From: a virus
Length of the DNA stretch: 64,000 bases
Reading direction: 5' to 3' (one strand)
IMG/VR virus record: IMGVR_UViG_3300042502_001136
Location: 1 to 64,000 of that record
Below, piece by piece: positions 46,990 through 55,919 of this stretch; the stretch's first letter is position 1, and every line of letters starts with the position of its first letter. The notes under the pieces are model-generated. The model was not told the origin of the DNA. It worked only from the letters and a program-made list of their open reading frames with translations, and did no database searches. The position numbers were made by a program, and so were the translations under genes.

Positions 46990-47338
46990 GATTGTAGAGG
47001 TTAAACATTGAAACCTTGTATCTAAATCACCTGATACAAAAGAAAGAGTATCGAAAATAGTAATATATAAGATGCTCCACACAACACTTGAAATGGTATT
47101 TGAGAGTGAACATAGGATATTAGTAGTATTTAGAGATACTTATAGTGATATATCTGTTGATATATCTGTTGATGTGTGATGGGTTACCAGCATGACCATT
47201 ATAAATAATAAAAGTATTAGATAACAAATCTAAAATTGGGATACTTAAAGTTTATGATGGTGCTAATGATTAAAAAGGAGAAATCCATAAAGATACTCAT
47301 TTTTGGTTGAGTTTTATTTGTTTGTTTGATGTACTACC

Positions 47339-47363
47339 CCGCTACACTTACATAGTGTAGCGG
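47339..47363 (+). terminator. Strong stem-loop terminator
   Basis: CCGCTACACT and its exact complement flank TACAT, a 10-bp stem with a 5-nt loop, followed by AATTACATTTTTACC. Outer arms GTACTAC (47331-47337) and GTAGTAC (47384-47390) can extend it. It should end the early small-gene transcript before the replication genes. Confidence 0.65.
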
Positions 47364-47464
47364 AATTACATTTTTACCCCTTTGTAGTACTATAATATTA
47401 CTTTAGATATAAAGTTCAATACAAGTGTTTAAAATAAGCCAAGAATTTTACTAATGATGATATT

Positions 47465-47493
47465 TACCCCAATAGAAGATAGTGTTCGTTTGA
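47465..47493 (+). repeat. Dispersed motif copy 13
   Basis: TACCCCAATAGAAGATAGTG then TTCGTTTGAGG. Non-coding; forms the inverted pair with copy 14. Close to the consensus over its whole length. Confidence 0.8.
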
Positions 47494-47546
47494 GGTAATT
47501 GAAATATATCATTATATTAGTGATAATATTAATGCTCATATTACAG

Positions 47547-47576
47547 ACAAAACAAACATTCCCTCTATTGGGAAAA
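47547..47576 (-). repeat. Dispersed motif copy 14
   Basis: On the minus strand TTCCCAATAGAGGGAATG then TTTGTTTTGTC. Non-coding. Confidence 0.7.
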
Positions 47577-47611
47577 ATATTAACTATAGAAACTTTAATA
47601 ATTATATATAT

Positions 47612-47944
47612 ATGGCGTTAGAACTAGAACAAATCAAATTGAAACATGGTCTTCTACTAATAGAAGAAGAAAAACCAATGGTAGCAACACACTCAGGTGG
47701 TGTAGCTAAAACACAAGACACTATTAATGCAGAAATTGCAAAAAAACAAATTTACATAGGTAAAGTTGTTAAAGTAATTAAATCATTAAAAGACGAAGAT
47801 GAAGATTGTATTGATTGCAAAGAAGGTGACATAGTATGTTATCAAAAACAAGCTTGTGACCCTTTTGATATTCCTATTAATGGATATAACAATCTTAAAA
47901 CAATAAGACCTGTTTATATCATTGCTATTATTACAAGTGAGTAA
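47612..47944 (+). CDS. GroES-like co-chaperonin candidate
   Basis: This 110-aa protein resembles a Cpn10 subunit: KLKHGLLLIEE at the first strand, a mobile-loop-like stretch (MVATHSGGVAKTQ), then IGKVVKVI, a KEGDIVCYQKQ loop typical of the VKxGDxV motif, and a final strand YIIAIIT. Co-chaperonins dock on host GroEL, and T4 gp31 helps fold the capsid. The length and order fit, but identity is low by eye. If true, the phage would replace host GroES. The next gene overlaps its end. Confidence 0.5.
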   Translation: MALELEQIKLKHGLLLIEEEKPMVATHSGGVAKTQDTINAEIAKKQIYIGKVVKVIKSLKDEDEDCIDCKEGDIVCYQKQACDPFDIPINGYNNLKTIRPVYIIAIITSE

Positions 47945-48269
47945 TGTAATCACAAAATATCTATTAGAACAAGGAGAACTTATTGCACAAACTACCAGCT
48001 ATGGTAGAGCAGAAAAATTCAATAAAACTCTTGAAGCTATAGAAAAAGAAAGACCTAATTGGGTAACTAGAATAGGTTATTTTAAAAAACTTATTGTTCC
48101 AAATAAAATAGAGTTTAATAATGTTAATAAAGAACCTTATCCTATAACTCTAAGCATACTTCCTACATTAGATGTTCCAAAAGAAAATATTAAATATGAA
48201 ATACTATTTACTATTGGAAGTGAAGATGATGGAAAATTATTAAGTTATATAGAAATAGAAGAACCTTAA
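47937..48269 (+). CDS. Hypothetical protein with non-ATG start
   Basis: This 110-aa protein starts at GTG 47937, inside the end of the GroES-like gene (overlap 8 nt). A TTG five codons earlier is the only other candidate, and no ATG lies in frame near. Internal helix and strand pattern suggests a compact fold (TRIGYFKKLIVPNK, PITLSILPTLDV), and the end is acidic. Probably translated by coupling. Function unknown. Confidence 0.45.
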   Translation: MSNVITKYLLEQGELIAQTTSYGRAEKFNKTLEAIEKERPNWVTRIGYFKKLIVPNKIEFNNVNKEPYPITLSILPTLDVPKENIKYEILFTIGSEDDGKLLSYIEIEEP

Positions 48270-48287
48270 CTATTTATACTCTCTCAT

Positions 48288-48560
48288 ATGGATAAAAATA
48301 CACCCAATTTAGAACATGATAAATATCCACAAGTATTTAATAGAGAATATCCTATTAAAGATATGTCTGTTGGATATTTAAAGACTCAAATTGAAAAGAT
48401 AGAAAGAACTGAAATTAATTCTGAATATCTTAAAGATTTGAAAGCTGAATATAAATTTAAAACAACTATTAGATTTGTATCTCTTACAACTAAAACTAAT
48501 TGTGATTTTACAATTAAATCAAAAATTACTATAACCCTTAATCCTAATAATCTAAAATAA
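48288..48560 (+). CDS. Hypothetical small protein
   Basis: This 90-aa protein is helical at residues 25-55 (VGYLKTQIEKIERTEINSEY) and beta at the end (TIRFVSLTTK, SKITITLNP). Unknown family. It precedes a 60-aa gene by 2 nt. Confidence 0.45.
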   Translation: MDKNTPNLEHDKYPQVFNREYPIKDMSVGYLKTQIEKIERTEINSEYLKDLKAEYKFKTTIRFVSLTTKTNCDFTIKSKITITLNPNNLK

Positions 48561-48562
48561 AA

Positions 48563-48745
48563 ATGAACGATAGATTCAAAATCCTTAAAGGAACGCCACA
48601 AGATGTAGAAGAAGTATTAAATGAACTTGTAACAAAAGGACAATTTGTTAAAGTAATTAGTAGTTGTGCTATGGGCACAAAAGATATTGCTGTTACTTGT
48701 TTTGTTCGTCCTGATAAATTAACTGCCGGTAAAGGTACAAAGTAA
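48563..48745 (+). CDS. 60-aa small protein
   Basis: This 60-aa protein with a helix (QDVEEVLNELVTKG) then two strands (FVKVISSCAMG, IAVTCFVRP) fits a small alpha-beta fold. Tight spacing (2 nt before, 3 nt after) links it to the exonuclease gene. Function unknown. Confidence 0.5.
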   Translation: MNDRFKILKGTPQDVEEVLNELVTKGQFVKVISSCAMGTKDIAVTCFVRPDKLTAGKGTK

Positions 48746-48748
48746 GAA

Positions 48749-49417
48749 ATGAAAAGAATACTAATTTTTGATACAGAAACACATGATAGAGCTAAGAATT
48801 TTGGTAAACCTGAAGATGATTTAACTAATTATCCTTATGTTTTACAAATTGCTGGTAAAATCATTGAAGTTGATGAAACTCTTGCAGATTTTAATCCTAA
48901 GATAATATATACTTTTAATAAGTATGTAAGACCTACTAGGGATAACAAAGAATTTATAATAACTCCTGCTTCTAAAAAAATACATAATTTATCAGAAGAA
49001 TTACTTTTTAAAGAAGGAGAAGATATTAAAGATATTAGTTATCACTTTAATGGATTAGCAAATGCAGTAGATTATATAGTTGCTCATAACATTCAATTTG
49101 ATAGAAATGTTATGGCTTCTGAATTACTTAGATTAGGCATTAAACCTACAGCTAAAAAAGGTTGTAGAGCATTTTGTACTATGAAATATAATACTAACAT
49201 TATTAAACTTCCTAATCCTAACTACCCTAATAGTTTTAAATTTCCATCATTAAGTGATATGTATTTGTATTACTTCAAAAAGGAATTAGCAGAGAACTAT
49301 AAAGCACATGATGCTATGGGTGATGTAGACGCATTAACAGATTGTGTATTAGTTATGCTATTAACTGATAATAATTTTGCTGAATGGATTAAAGGAAATG
49401 TTGAAGATATTTATTAA
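48749..49417 (+). CDS. DnaQ-like 3'-5' exonuclease (DEDDh)
   Basis: This 222-aa protein has the three DEDDh motifs: Exo I FDTETHD with Asp8 and Glu10, Exo II AHNIQFDRN near residue 113, and Exo III HDAMGDVDA near 187 with the catalytic His and Asp. The family removes 3' nucleotides using two metal ions and often proofreads. It is encoded in front of the SF1 helicase and polymerase genes, so a replication or repair role is likely. The polymerase also carries its own exonuclease domain, so this enzyme may act separately. Confidence 0.85.
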   Translation: MKRILIFDTETHDRAKNFGKPEDDLTNYPYVLQIAGKIIEVDETLADFNPKIIYTFNKYVRPTRDNKEFIITPASKKIHNLSEELLFKEGEDIKDISYHFNGLANAVDYIVAHNIQFDRNVMASELLRLGIKPTAKKGCRAFCTMKYNTNIIKLPNPNYPNSFKFPSLSDMYLYYFKKELAENYKAHDAMGDVDALTDCVLVMLLTDNNFAEWIKGNVEDIY

Positions 49418-49438
49418 CATATTTTAATATTACATTTA

Positions 49439-50794
49439 ATGACTCTTACACCTGACCAAGAGTTAGCAAAAACACAAATATTAGCATGGGCTGAAAACAC
49501 TATTCTTAAAACTGATTATGATTATTTTATTACACTAGCAGGTTATGCTGGTACTGGTAAAACAACTGTAATTAATAATATCTTACAACAGTTAAGACAT
49601 AAAAAGATAGTGGTTTCAGCTCCTACACATAAAGCTAAAAATGTAATTGCTGCCTCTACAAATAAAACTGCTGAAACTATACAAAAACTATTAGGTTTAA
49701 GACCTGATGTTGATTTAGCAGATTTTAATCCTAATAAACCTGTTTTTATGCAAATGGCAGAAGAAACTATTCAATTTTATAACATACTTGTTATAGATGA
49801 AAGTTCTATGCTTAATGAAGCCGCTGTTAATCTTATTTTTGAAAAAGCAGTTAAACACAGAGTTAAAGTAATTTTTATGGGAGATAAATATCAACTTCCT
49901 CCAGTAGGAGAAGTATTAAGTAAAATATTTAATCTACCCAATGTTGTATATTTAGATACTATTGTTAGACAATCTAATACTAACCCTAATCAAAAGTTAA
50001 TTGAAATAGCTAGAGATGATGTTAGAAATGGAACTGACCATATTCATAAATATATTAAAGAAGTTAAACATGATATGAATGACAAAGAAGGATTTAAAGT
50101 CCTTAATAAAGAACATTTTTATCCTGCATTAATAGAAAAGTATTATGATGCTGAATACAATCAAAATCCTAATTTAGTTAAAACTATTGCATGGACAAAT
50201 AAATCTGTTAAAGCATTAAATCTTTATATTAGAAGTAAACTTCTTCCTAATAGTGATTTAGTTACAGTAGGTGATATTCTTATGGGATATAAACCTATTA
50301 CAAAAGAAATACAAGCTCCACCTTATTATATTCCATTAGTAGAAAACTCTGCTGATTATATAGTAACTAAAGTAACTAAAAAAAGTAATTTTATTGTAGG
50401 TGTTCCTATTGAAGGCTATGATGTAGAATTTAAAGATAAAAAATATCCTGTTTTTATTCTAGCTAGAGAAAGTTATCCTGTTTTTATTGAACAATATAAA
50501 CAAAGACTTTCAGTAGGTAAAACACAAAGACGTTGGAAATCTTTTTATGAATTTAAAGATGCTATTTGTATCATTGAAGATATTTATGATGAAAACCTTC
50601 AATTAGTTTGTAGTAAAGATATTGATTATGGTTATGCTATTACAGTACATAAATCTCAAGGTAGTACGTATACAAATGTTTGTACATTATTATCTGATAT
50701 TTGTCGTAATAGAACTGCTGCTGATAGAAGAAAACTTATTTATGTAGCTCTTTCAAGAACTTCTCAAGAAAATATAATATATGATAACTCTTAA
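49439..50794 (+). CDS. SF1 helicase (Dda/RecD-like)
   Basis: This 451-aa protein has Walker A GYAGTGKTT at about residue 35, Walker B VIDESSM near 119, motif III MGDKYQLPPVG, and C-terminal motifs ITVHKSQGSTY and YVALSRT. This is the set of Dda/RecD2-type 5'-3' helicases. Such enzymes load at forks and strip proteins from DNA. Flanked by the exonuclease and a small gene before the polymerase. Confidence 0.9.
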   Translation: MTLTPDQELAKTQILAWAENTILKTDYDYFITLAGYAGTGKTTVINNILQQLRHKKIVVSAPTHKAKNVIAASTNKTAETIQKLLGLRPDVDLADFNPNKPVFMQMAEETIQFYNILVIDESSMLNEAAVNLIFEKAVKHRVKVIFMGDKYQLPPVGEVLSKIFNLPNVVYLDTIVRQSNTNPNQKLIEIARDDVRNGTDHIHKYIKEVKHDMNDKEGFKVLNKEHFYPALIEKYYDAEYNQNPNLVKTIAWTNKSVKALNLYIRSKLLPNSDLVTVGDILMGYKPITKEIQAPPYYIPLVENSADYIVTKVTKKSNFIVGVPIEGYDVEFKDKKYPVFILARESYPVFIEQYKQRLSVGKTQRRWKSFYEFKDAICIIEDIYDENLQLVCSKDIDYGYAITVHKSQGSTYTNVCTLLSDICRNRTAADRRKLIYVALSRTSQENIIYDNS

Positions 50795-50814
50795 TTATAA
50801 TAAATATACTCTAA

Positions 50815-51120
50815 ATGGCTAATCCTCTAATTACAACATTAAATCAAAGTCCTAATACTTTTAAAGAGTGTAGACTATATTTATTGGCGAAATTAGGAGA
50901 TAAAGAAACATTATTTAAAGTAGAAGCATCTAGTGTTGATGCTTGTCTTAAATACTATATAAGCTTTTTAGAATATAAAGAACTTAACATTTCAAATGTT
51001 ATAAGTTATTATACTTATGAACGACCAGATATTACAAGTTATTGGGAGCTACTTAAAATAAGTATAATAGGTGCTTTTAGAAAACTAGAAAAAGGAGATA
51101 CTAACTTTGATATAATTTAA
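50815..51120 (+). CDS. Hypothetical protein before polymerase
   Basis: This 101-aa protein contains CRLYLLAKLGDKETLFKVEASS and a helix, plus a C-terminal DTNFDII. No motif is recognised. It ends 2 nt before the polymerase start, which suggests coupling and perhaps a polymerase-associated role. Confidence 0.45.
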   Translation: MANPLITTLNQSPNTFKECRLYLLAKLGDKETLFKVEASSVDACLKYYISFLEYKELNISNVISYYTYERPDITSYWELLKISIIGAFRKLEKGDTNFDII

Positions 51121-51122
51121 CT

Positions 51123-53450
51123 ATGATATACTTTGTAACAGAAAGAAAAGAATATTATAGAGAACGTATTAATAAAGATATATTTTCTGATATTATTATT
51201 CTAGATAGTATCGAAGGAAAAGAGCTTTATTATAAATTACTAGGTAAACGAAAAATACTAGCATTTGATATTGAAGCTAATGGATTGGATGCTCATACAC
51301 TTAGTCCCATACTTTATGGTATTGGTGTTAAAGGTATTCAATTTATGTTTGATTGGACTGTTGATATTAAAGATATTTTTGAACACATATTAAAGTATAA
51401 TATTATATTACTAGGACACAATTTAAAGTATGATATAAAGGTAATAGCAGTAAATTATAATATACTGTTTACAAAACTTTATGATACTATGATTGCAGAC
51501 CAAAGAATATGGATGAAAACTGGATATAGATTTAGTTATGCTGAATTAGTACAAAGATACTTAAATAAAACAGTTCTTAAATCTACTAGAAATGAATTTA
51601 TTGATGCAGACCCTTCTACATTTAAAATAACTGCTTCTCATTTATATTATCTTAAAGGAGATTTAGTTGATTTATTTGATATTAGAAAAATACAACAAAA
51701 ACACATTAAGAAATATAATATTCCTTTTCTTATTTATGGTATAGAATTTCCATTAATCTCAGTTATAGCAGAAGCAGAACTTACTGGTTTTGAATTTAAC
51801 ATAGATTTATGGAGAGAACGTATTAAAAAAGATAAAGAAGAATTATATAAACTTAAATTAGCTTTAGATGCTGAAGTTAAAAAGTTAAAAGAGTTTGTAA
51901 GTTTATTTGGAGATAATGGAGATATTAGTATTAATACTCTATTAGGCGGACAAAAATATAATAAAGAACGCAAACCTAGTGAATTAGAAGATTTTGTTAA
52001 TACTGATGATACTGTTAATCAACCTGATTTATTTGGTAACAAAATGACTACTAGAGCTTTTACAGGACTAAAAAAGAAGATTGATATTAATGTAGGAAAT
52101 ATTAATTATAAATCTAAAAAAGATATAGTTTTTATATTTGCTGCATTAAAAGAACCTCTTATTACTCCTTTAGAAACTATTGCCGTTCCACAACTAGATA
52201 AAAAAGGTAAATTAATTGGTAGCGTTGATAATTTTACTATTAAAGCTGATTTATTACAAAAGTTTATATTGTTAAAGCCTAATTCTAAGATGATACCATT
52301 TATAGAATTAATTATAAAACATAGTAAACTTGAAAAAGCTTTAAGTACTTATGGTGAAAATTTTATTAATAAAATTAATCCTAAGACTGGTAAAATTCAT
52401 ACTATCTTTAGACAATGTGATGCAGATACAGGTAGATATCAATCCGGAGGAGGAGATAATGAACCTGATAAATATAATGCACAAAACATTCCTAGAGATA
52501 ATGCTTATAGAAATTGTTTTACTGTTGATACAAGTAAATATAGTTTAGTTACTGCTGATTATGAAGGTGCAGAATTAGTAGTTATGGCATCTCATGCTCA
52601 AGACTTTAAACTAATAGAGATATCTAAACAAGATATGCATAGCTATATGGCAACTAAATGTTGGAAAAATATTTACTATTATAGAGCTAAAAGATTATTT
52701 GATTATTTTAGTGGTAATATTGCAGGAAAAACAACAGAATTAATAAATGAATATAAACAATTAAAAGACTTATCACAAAACTATTTAGTTACTAAAGCTA
52801 TAAAATATGTTCGTGATGCTTTTAAACCTATGACTTTTGGAGTTATTTATGGTATGTATCCTAAAAAAGCAGGAGCAACCTTAAATATACCATCAGAAGA
52901 AGGTAAAATTGTTATTCAAACTATTGAAGCTGAAATTCCTGATACTATTAAAATGGTTAAACAAGCTTCTGCTTTTGCTAAAGCTAATGGTTATGTTATT
53001 TTAGAATCTAGAACTAATGCACGTGCATGGTTTCCTAATCTTATTAAACTTCTTAAAAAAGAAATTAATGAAAAGGATAACTTTTATGATATATCTAGTG
53101 AATTATCGGCTGCTCGTAATATTAGAATTCAAGGTACTCAAGCTACATTTCTTAAAGAAGCCGCAGTAGTATTACGTAAATATTTTAAAAAACATAAAAT
53201 AGATGCTATTCAATTATCTTGGGTACATGATGAATTTATTATTCAAATACCTCTTCATTTAGATGGTCAATCAGATGAATGGAAAGAATGGAGTAAGTCA
53301 AATTCACTCAAACACCCTCTATCTATTGGGGAAACTGTTGAAAGTCTAGCAGATGTTATTAAAATTGTATTACAAGAAGTTGCTAATAAATATTTAGAAA
53401 ATATTACTATTAGAGTTGATTTACAAGTAAAACCTTATTGGTTTAAATAA
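51123..53450 (+). CDS. Family A DNA polymerase with 3'-5' exonuclease domain
   Basis: This 775-aa protein contains an exonuclease domain with Exo I AFDIEANGLD (about residue 47) and Exo II GHNLKYD (about 98). The polymerase palm and fingers follow: TGRYQSGGG, motif A VTADYEGAELVVMASH (about 476), motif B FKPMTFGVIYGMY (about 565) and motif C WVHDEF (about 701). It synthesises the phage genome. It lacks a 5' nuclease domain. A motif copy lies at 53304-53333 in the coding end, where it encodes LSIGET. Confidence 0.95.
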   Translation: MIYFVTERKEYYRERINKDIFSDIIILDSIEGKELYYKLLGKRKILAFDIEANGLDAHTLSPILYGIGVKGIQFMFDWTVDIKDIFEHILKYNIILLGHNLKYDIKVIAVNYNILFTKLYDTMIADQRIWMKTGYRFSYAELVQRYLNKTVLKSTRNEFIDADPSTFKITASHLYYLKGDLVDLFDIRKIQQKHIKKYNIPFLIYGIEFPLISVIAEAELTGFEFNIDLWRERIKKDKEELYKLKLALDAEVKKLKEFVSLFGDNGDISINTLLGGQKYNKERKPSELEDFVNTDDTVNQPDLFGNKMTTRAFTGLKKKIDINVGNINYKSKKDIVFIFAALKEPLITPLETIAVPQLDKKGKLIGSVDNFTIKADLLQKFILLKPNSKMIPFIELIIKHSKLEKALSTYGENFINKINPKTGKIHTIFRQCDADTGRYQSGGGDNEPDKYNAQNIPRDNAYRNCFTVDTSKYSLVTADYEGAELVVMASHAQDFKLIEISKQDMHSYMATKCWKNIYYYRAKRLFDYFSGNIAGKTTELINEYKQLKDLSQNYLVTKAIKYVRDAFKPMTFGVIYGMYPKKAGATLNIPSEEGKIVIQTIEAEIPDTIKMVKQASAFAKANGYVILESRTNARAWFPNLIKLLKKEINEKDNFYDISSELSAARNIRIQGTQATFLKEAAVVLRKYFKKHKIDAIQLSWVHDEFIIQIPLHLDGQSDEWKEWSKSNSLKHPLSIGETVESLADVIKIVLQEVANKYLENITIRVDLQVKPYWFK
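53304..53333 (-). repeat. Dispersed motif copy 15
   Basis: On the minus strand TTTCCCCAATAGATAGAGGG then TGTTTGAG. Inside the polymerase gene. Confidence 0.75.
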
Positions 53451-53957
53451 ATGGAAGAAAAAAAACAAAATTTAGTATTTAATAGAATTGCTACAAAAGA
53501 TAGTACTGATAAAGCTGTAACTTCCCCCAATAAAGGAAAGGTTAGTTCAAGTCCTCGTAATGGTACATCTAATTCTATTAGTGAATCTAGTTTAATTAAA
53601 ATTACTCTTAAAAAAGGAGCAGTAGTTAAACTTGTTAAAAATGAAGAAGAAGATTATTCACATCTAACTACTTCACAGGATATTATAGATTTGGATATTA
53701 GAAATCCTAATGCTATATATAGTTTTGAACCGGCTTTATTTAATGATTTTATTGATAAAGCTACACATAACATTAACCCTTTTGTTAAAATAGGTGATAC
53801 TGTTATTGTTAAAAAGAAATATGCAAATAGTAAAGGACATATACCTAGAAAAGTAAAAGATATTTATTTTAAGTCTTTAGGTAATATGACTGTTATTATT
53901 GCAGTATTACAAGATGGAGAACTTGAACTTTGTAATAGATTACAATTATGGAAATAA
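53451..53957 (+). CDS. Unknown protein coupled to polymerase
   Basis: The first 45 residues of this 168-aa protein are Lys/Ser-rich and probably disordered (a dispersed motif copy at 53522-53549 encodes TSPNKGK here). The C-terminal part is compact and beta-rich (FVKIGDTVIVKKKYANSKG, RKVKDIYFKS, TVIIAVLQDG) in a way that resembles small SH3/KOW-like barrels. The gene starts right after the polymerase stop and overlaps the SF2 helicase by 10 nt. It may tether the polymerase and helicase. Inferred from location. Confidence 0.5.
   Translation: MEEKKQNLVFNRIATKDSTDKAVTSPNKGKVSSSPRNGTSNSISESSLIKITLKKGAVVKLVKNEEEDYSHLTTSQDIIDLDIRNPNAIYSFEPALFNDFIDKATHNINPFVKIGDTVIVKKKYANSKGHIPRKVKDIYFKSLGNMTVIIAVLQDGELELCNRLQLWK
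53522..53549 (+). repeat. Dispersed motif copy 16
   Basis: TTCCCCCAATAAAGGAAAGG then TTAGTTC. Inside the gene after the polymerase, about 190 nt from copy 15 in the opposite direction. Confidence 0.6.
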
Positions 53958-55357
53958 ATCAAATAAAACTAGAAAGACAATTACTAGGTAGAGATATTTG
54001 GTTTAATAATAATTGTGACGGTATACTAGATTATGCTCCCGGAGTAGGTAAAACCTATACTACATTTCTATGTCTTAAAGCATTAGAAAATATTAAAAGA
54101 CACAGTTATTTAATAGTAGTTCCCGGAGCAGAACTAGTTAAACAATGGGAAGATAAACTTGTCCTTGAATTTCCTAAATATTTTTTAGATAGAATATTTG
54201 TTAAAACAGTACAAACACTTTTATCTGAAAATAATAGTTATGAAGTAGATGTTCTTGTTATTGATGAAATTCATGAATTTACATCAGAAGAAAGACTAAA
54301 AGTTATTAATGGTACTTTAGTTAAATGTAAACATTTTTTAGGTCTTAGTGGTACTACTACTAATTATAATTTTAGAAGTATTATAAAATATCATAAAATT
54401 ATAGATACTATTACTATTGAAGAAGCTAAAGAAAAAGGATTTGTTGCAGATTTTGTTGAATATAACATGGGATTAGCTTTAACTGAAAAAGAAGTAGAGA
54501 AATATAATATTTATACTAATCGTATTTCTGATAATCTTCCTAAATTTAATAATGATTTAGCTTTAGCACAAAAGATTATTACAGGTGGATATGATAAACA
54601 TAAACGTTATTTTGTTGGAGCTAGTTGGGCAAGGTCTTATGCCTATTCAAAAGGATGGAAAGAAAACTTAAATATGTCATTAGAACAGCATCAACTATTA
54701 GAAGCTATATGGAATCCTAATACTGTTATAGGTTATGCACGAAGTTTATTAACTGCTATAAGAAGTAGAAAAGAACTATTAAATTTAGCAGAAAGTAAAT
54801 ATATTGCTACATTAGACCTTGTTAATAAATTCAATAAAGTTAAAACTATTATATTTTCAGAATCTACTGAATTTGCAGATATAATAGGAGATACTTTAAA
54901 TAAAAATAATCATCCTACTGTTATTTATCACTCTAATCTTCAAACTAAAATTATTACTTCTGATAAAACAGGTAAATTAATTAAATTTGGTAAAACAAGA
55001 TTAAAAACAAAAGCAATAGCAGATATTAAAACAGGAAAAGCTAGAGTTTTAAGTACTGCAAAATCTCTTGATAGAGGTTTAGATATTGAAGATTTAAGAT
55101 TTGGAATTACTACAAGTGGTACACAAAATGCTACACAATATAAGCAACGAAGAGGAAGAACAGGAAGAAAAGAAGCTAATATATTTGGAGATGTACCTGT
55201 ATTACTTGTTAATCTATTTATAGCTGATACACAAGATGAAAAATGGTTAAGAAATAGACAAAAAGATAGTGTACATGAAATTATATGGGTTACTACTATT
55301 GATGACATATCTTATACACCTCCGCCTAATATAGAATTTACTATTAAAGATTTATAA
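53948..55357 (+). CDS. SF2 DEAD/DEAH-type helicase
   Basis: This 469-aa protein has Walker A YAPGVGKTYT near residue 28, motif II DEIHE near 105, motif III GLSGTT, and in the C-terminal half STAKSLDRGLD and the arginine finger region QRRGRTGRK near residue 400. This is an SF2 helicase like those in crAss-like replication modules. It would unwind or remodel DNA or RNA. Between the polymerase partner gene and a winged-helix-like gene. Confidence 0.9.
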   Translation: MEINQIKLERQLLGRDIWFNNNCDGILDYAPGVGKTYTTFLCLKALENIKRHSYLIVVPGAELVKQWEDKLVLEFPKYFLDRIFVKTVQTLLSENNSYEVDVLVIDEIHEFTSEERLKVINGTLVKCKHFLGLSGTTTNYNFRSIIKYHKIIDTITIEEAKEKGFVADFVEYNMGLALTEKEVEKYNIYTNRISDNLPKFNNDLALAQKIITGGYDKHKRYFVGASWARSYAYSKGWKENLNMSLEQHQLLEAIWNPNTVIGYARSLLTAIRSRKELLNLAESKYIATLDLVNKFNKVKTIIFSESTEFADIIGDTLNKNNHPTVIYHSNLQTKIITSDKTGKLIKFGKTRLKTKAIADIKTGKARVLSTAKSLDRGLDIEDLRFGITTSGTQNATQYKQRRGRTGRKEANIFGDVPVLLVNLFIADTQDEKWLRNRQKDSVHEIIWVTTIDDISYTPPPNIEFTIKDL

Positions 55358-55358
55358 G

Positions 55359-55919
55359 ATGATATCAGAGGATGCGTATGTAGATTTTTTAGTTAAATAC
55401 AATTTAACTCAAGCACAAGTTTTATTATTATATCTATTATACAAAAATAGAGTAGATTTAATAAGAAAATATAAAGAAAAATTTCCTACTGAAAATGGTA
55501 CTATGATTGAAGAATATTTTATTAAAGATTTAATTAAAAAAGAATTTTTAATAGAAAATAAAGAAACTGGTGCTATTAAATTAGGACAGAAATTTTATCT
55601 TGCTTTTATTGATAAACACGAAGCTTGTGAACATGTATTTAGTGTTTATCCTACTCATATTACTAAAGATGGTGTTGATTTACCTCTTAGTGCTATGGAT
55701 AGAAATGTTTTTGCTAATTTATATGATACTTATATTAGAAGTTCTATAAATGAACATCTTGAAGTTATTAAAGATATAGAATATGCAAAACAAAATAATT
55801 TACTTAACATAGGAATTGAAAAATTTCTTAAAAGTAAATATTGGTTAATTTTAAGACCTAAAAGAATTGAAGGAAAATTAAAAGAAACTACTTTCTTAAA
55901 AGCTGATAATGAATATTAA
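55359..55919 (+). CDS. Winged-helix-like unknown protein
   Basis: The first 70 residues of this 186-aa protein consist of helices with a closing beta pair (TQAQVLLLYLLYKN, YFIKDLIKKEFLI, GAIKLGQKFY), the arrangement of a winged helix. The rest is helical. It overlaps the DnaB-like ATPase by 11 nt, so it could be a helicase loader or DNA-binding accessory. Fold inferred; no search possible. Confidence 0.5.
   Translation: MISEDAYVDFLVKYNLTQAQVLLLYLLYKNRVDLIRKYKEKFPTENGTMIEEYFIKDLIKKEFLIENKETGAIKLGQKFYLAFIDKHEACEHVFSVYPTHITKDGVDLPLSAMDRNVFANLYDTYIRSSINEHLEVIKDIEYAKQNNLLNIGIEKFLKSKYWLILRPKRIEGKLKETTFLKADNEY

Larger units (their letters stand above)
47463..47577. repeat. Inverted pair of the dispersed motif
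   Basis: Two motif copies face each other (47465-47493 plus direction, 47547-47576 minus direction) with 53 nt between, so the arms can pair imperfectly. This is the closest pair in the window. It lies in non-coding DNA about 35 nt upstream of the GroES-like gene. Confidence 0.7.
46990..47611. other. Gene-free stretch with gene remnant, terminator and motif pair
   Basis: No full gene is supported in these 622 nt. The first part (47072-47290) reads like a decayed gene. A 35-codon frame at 47072-47179 ends in TGA, and a second protein-like stretch (VLDNKSKIGILKVYDG) follows in another frame. A short tandem repeat (GATATATCTGTT twice) lies at 47147-47170. A terminator and an inverted pair of the dispersed motif follow. 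Confidence 0.5.

Noticed and set aside
47463-47577. Terminal inverted repeats of a small transposon
   Set aside because: No target-site duplication or shared interior sequence is seen between pairs, and most copies do not share spacing or orientation needed for a mobile element.
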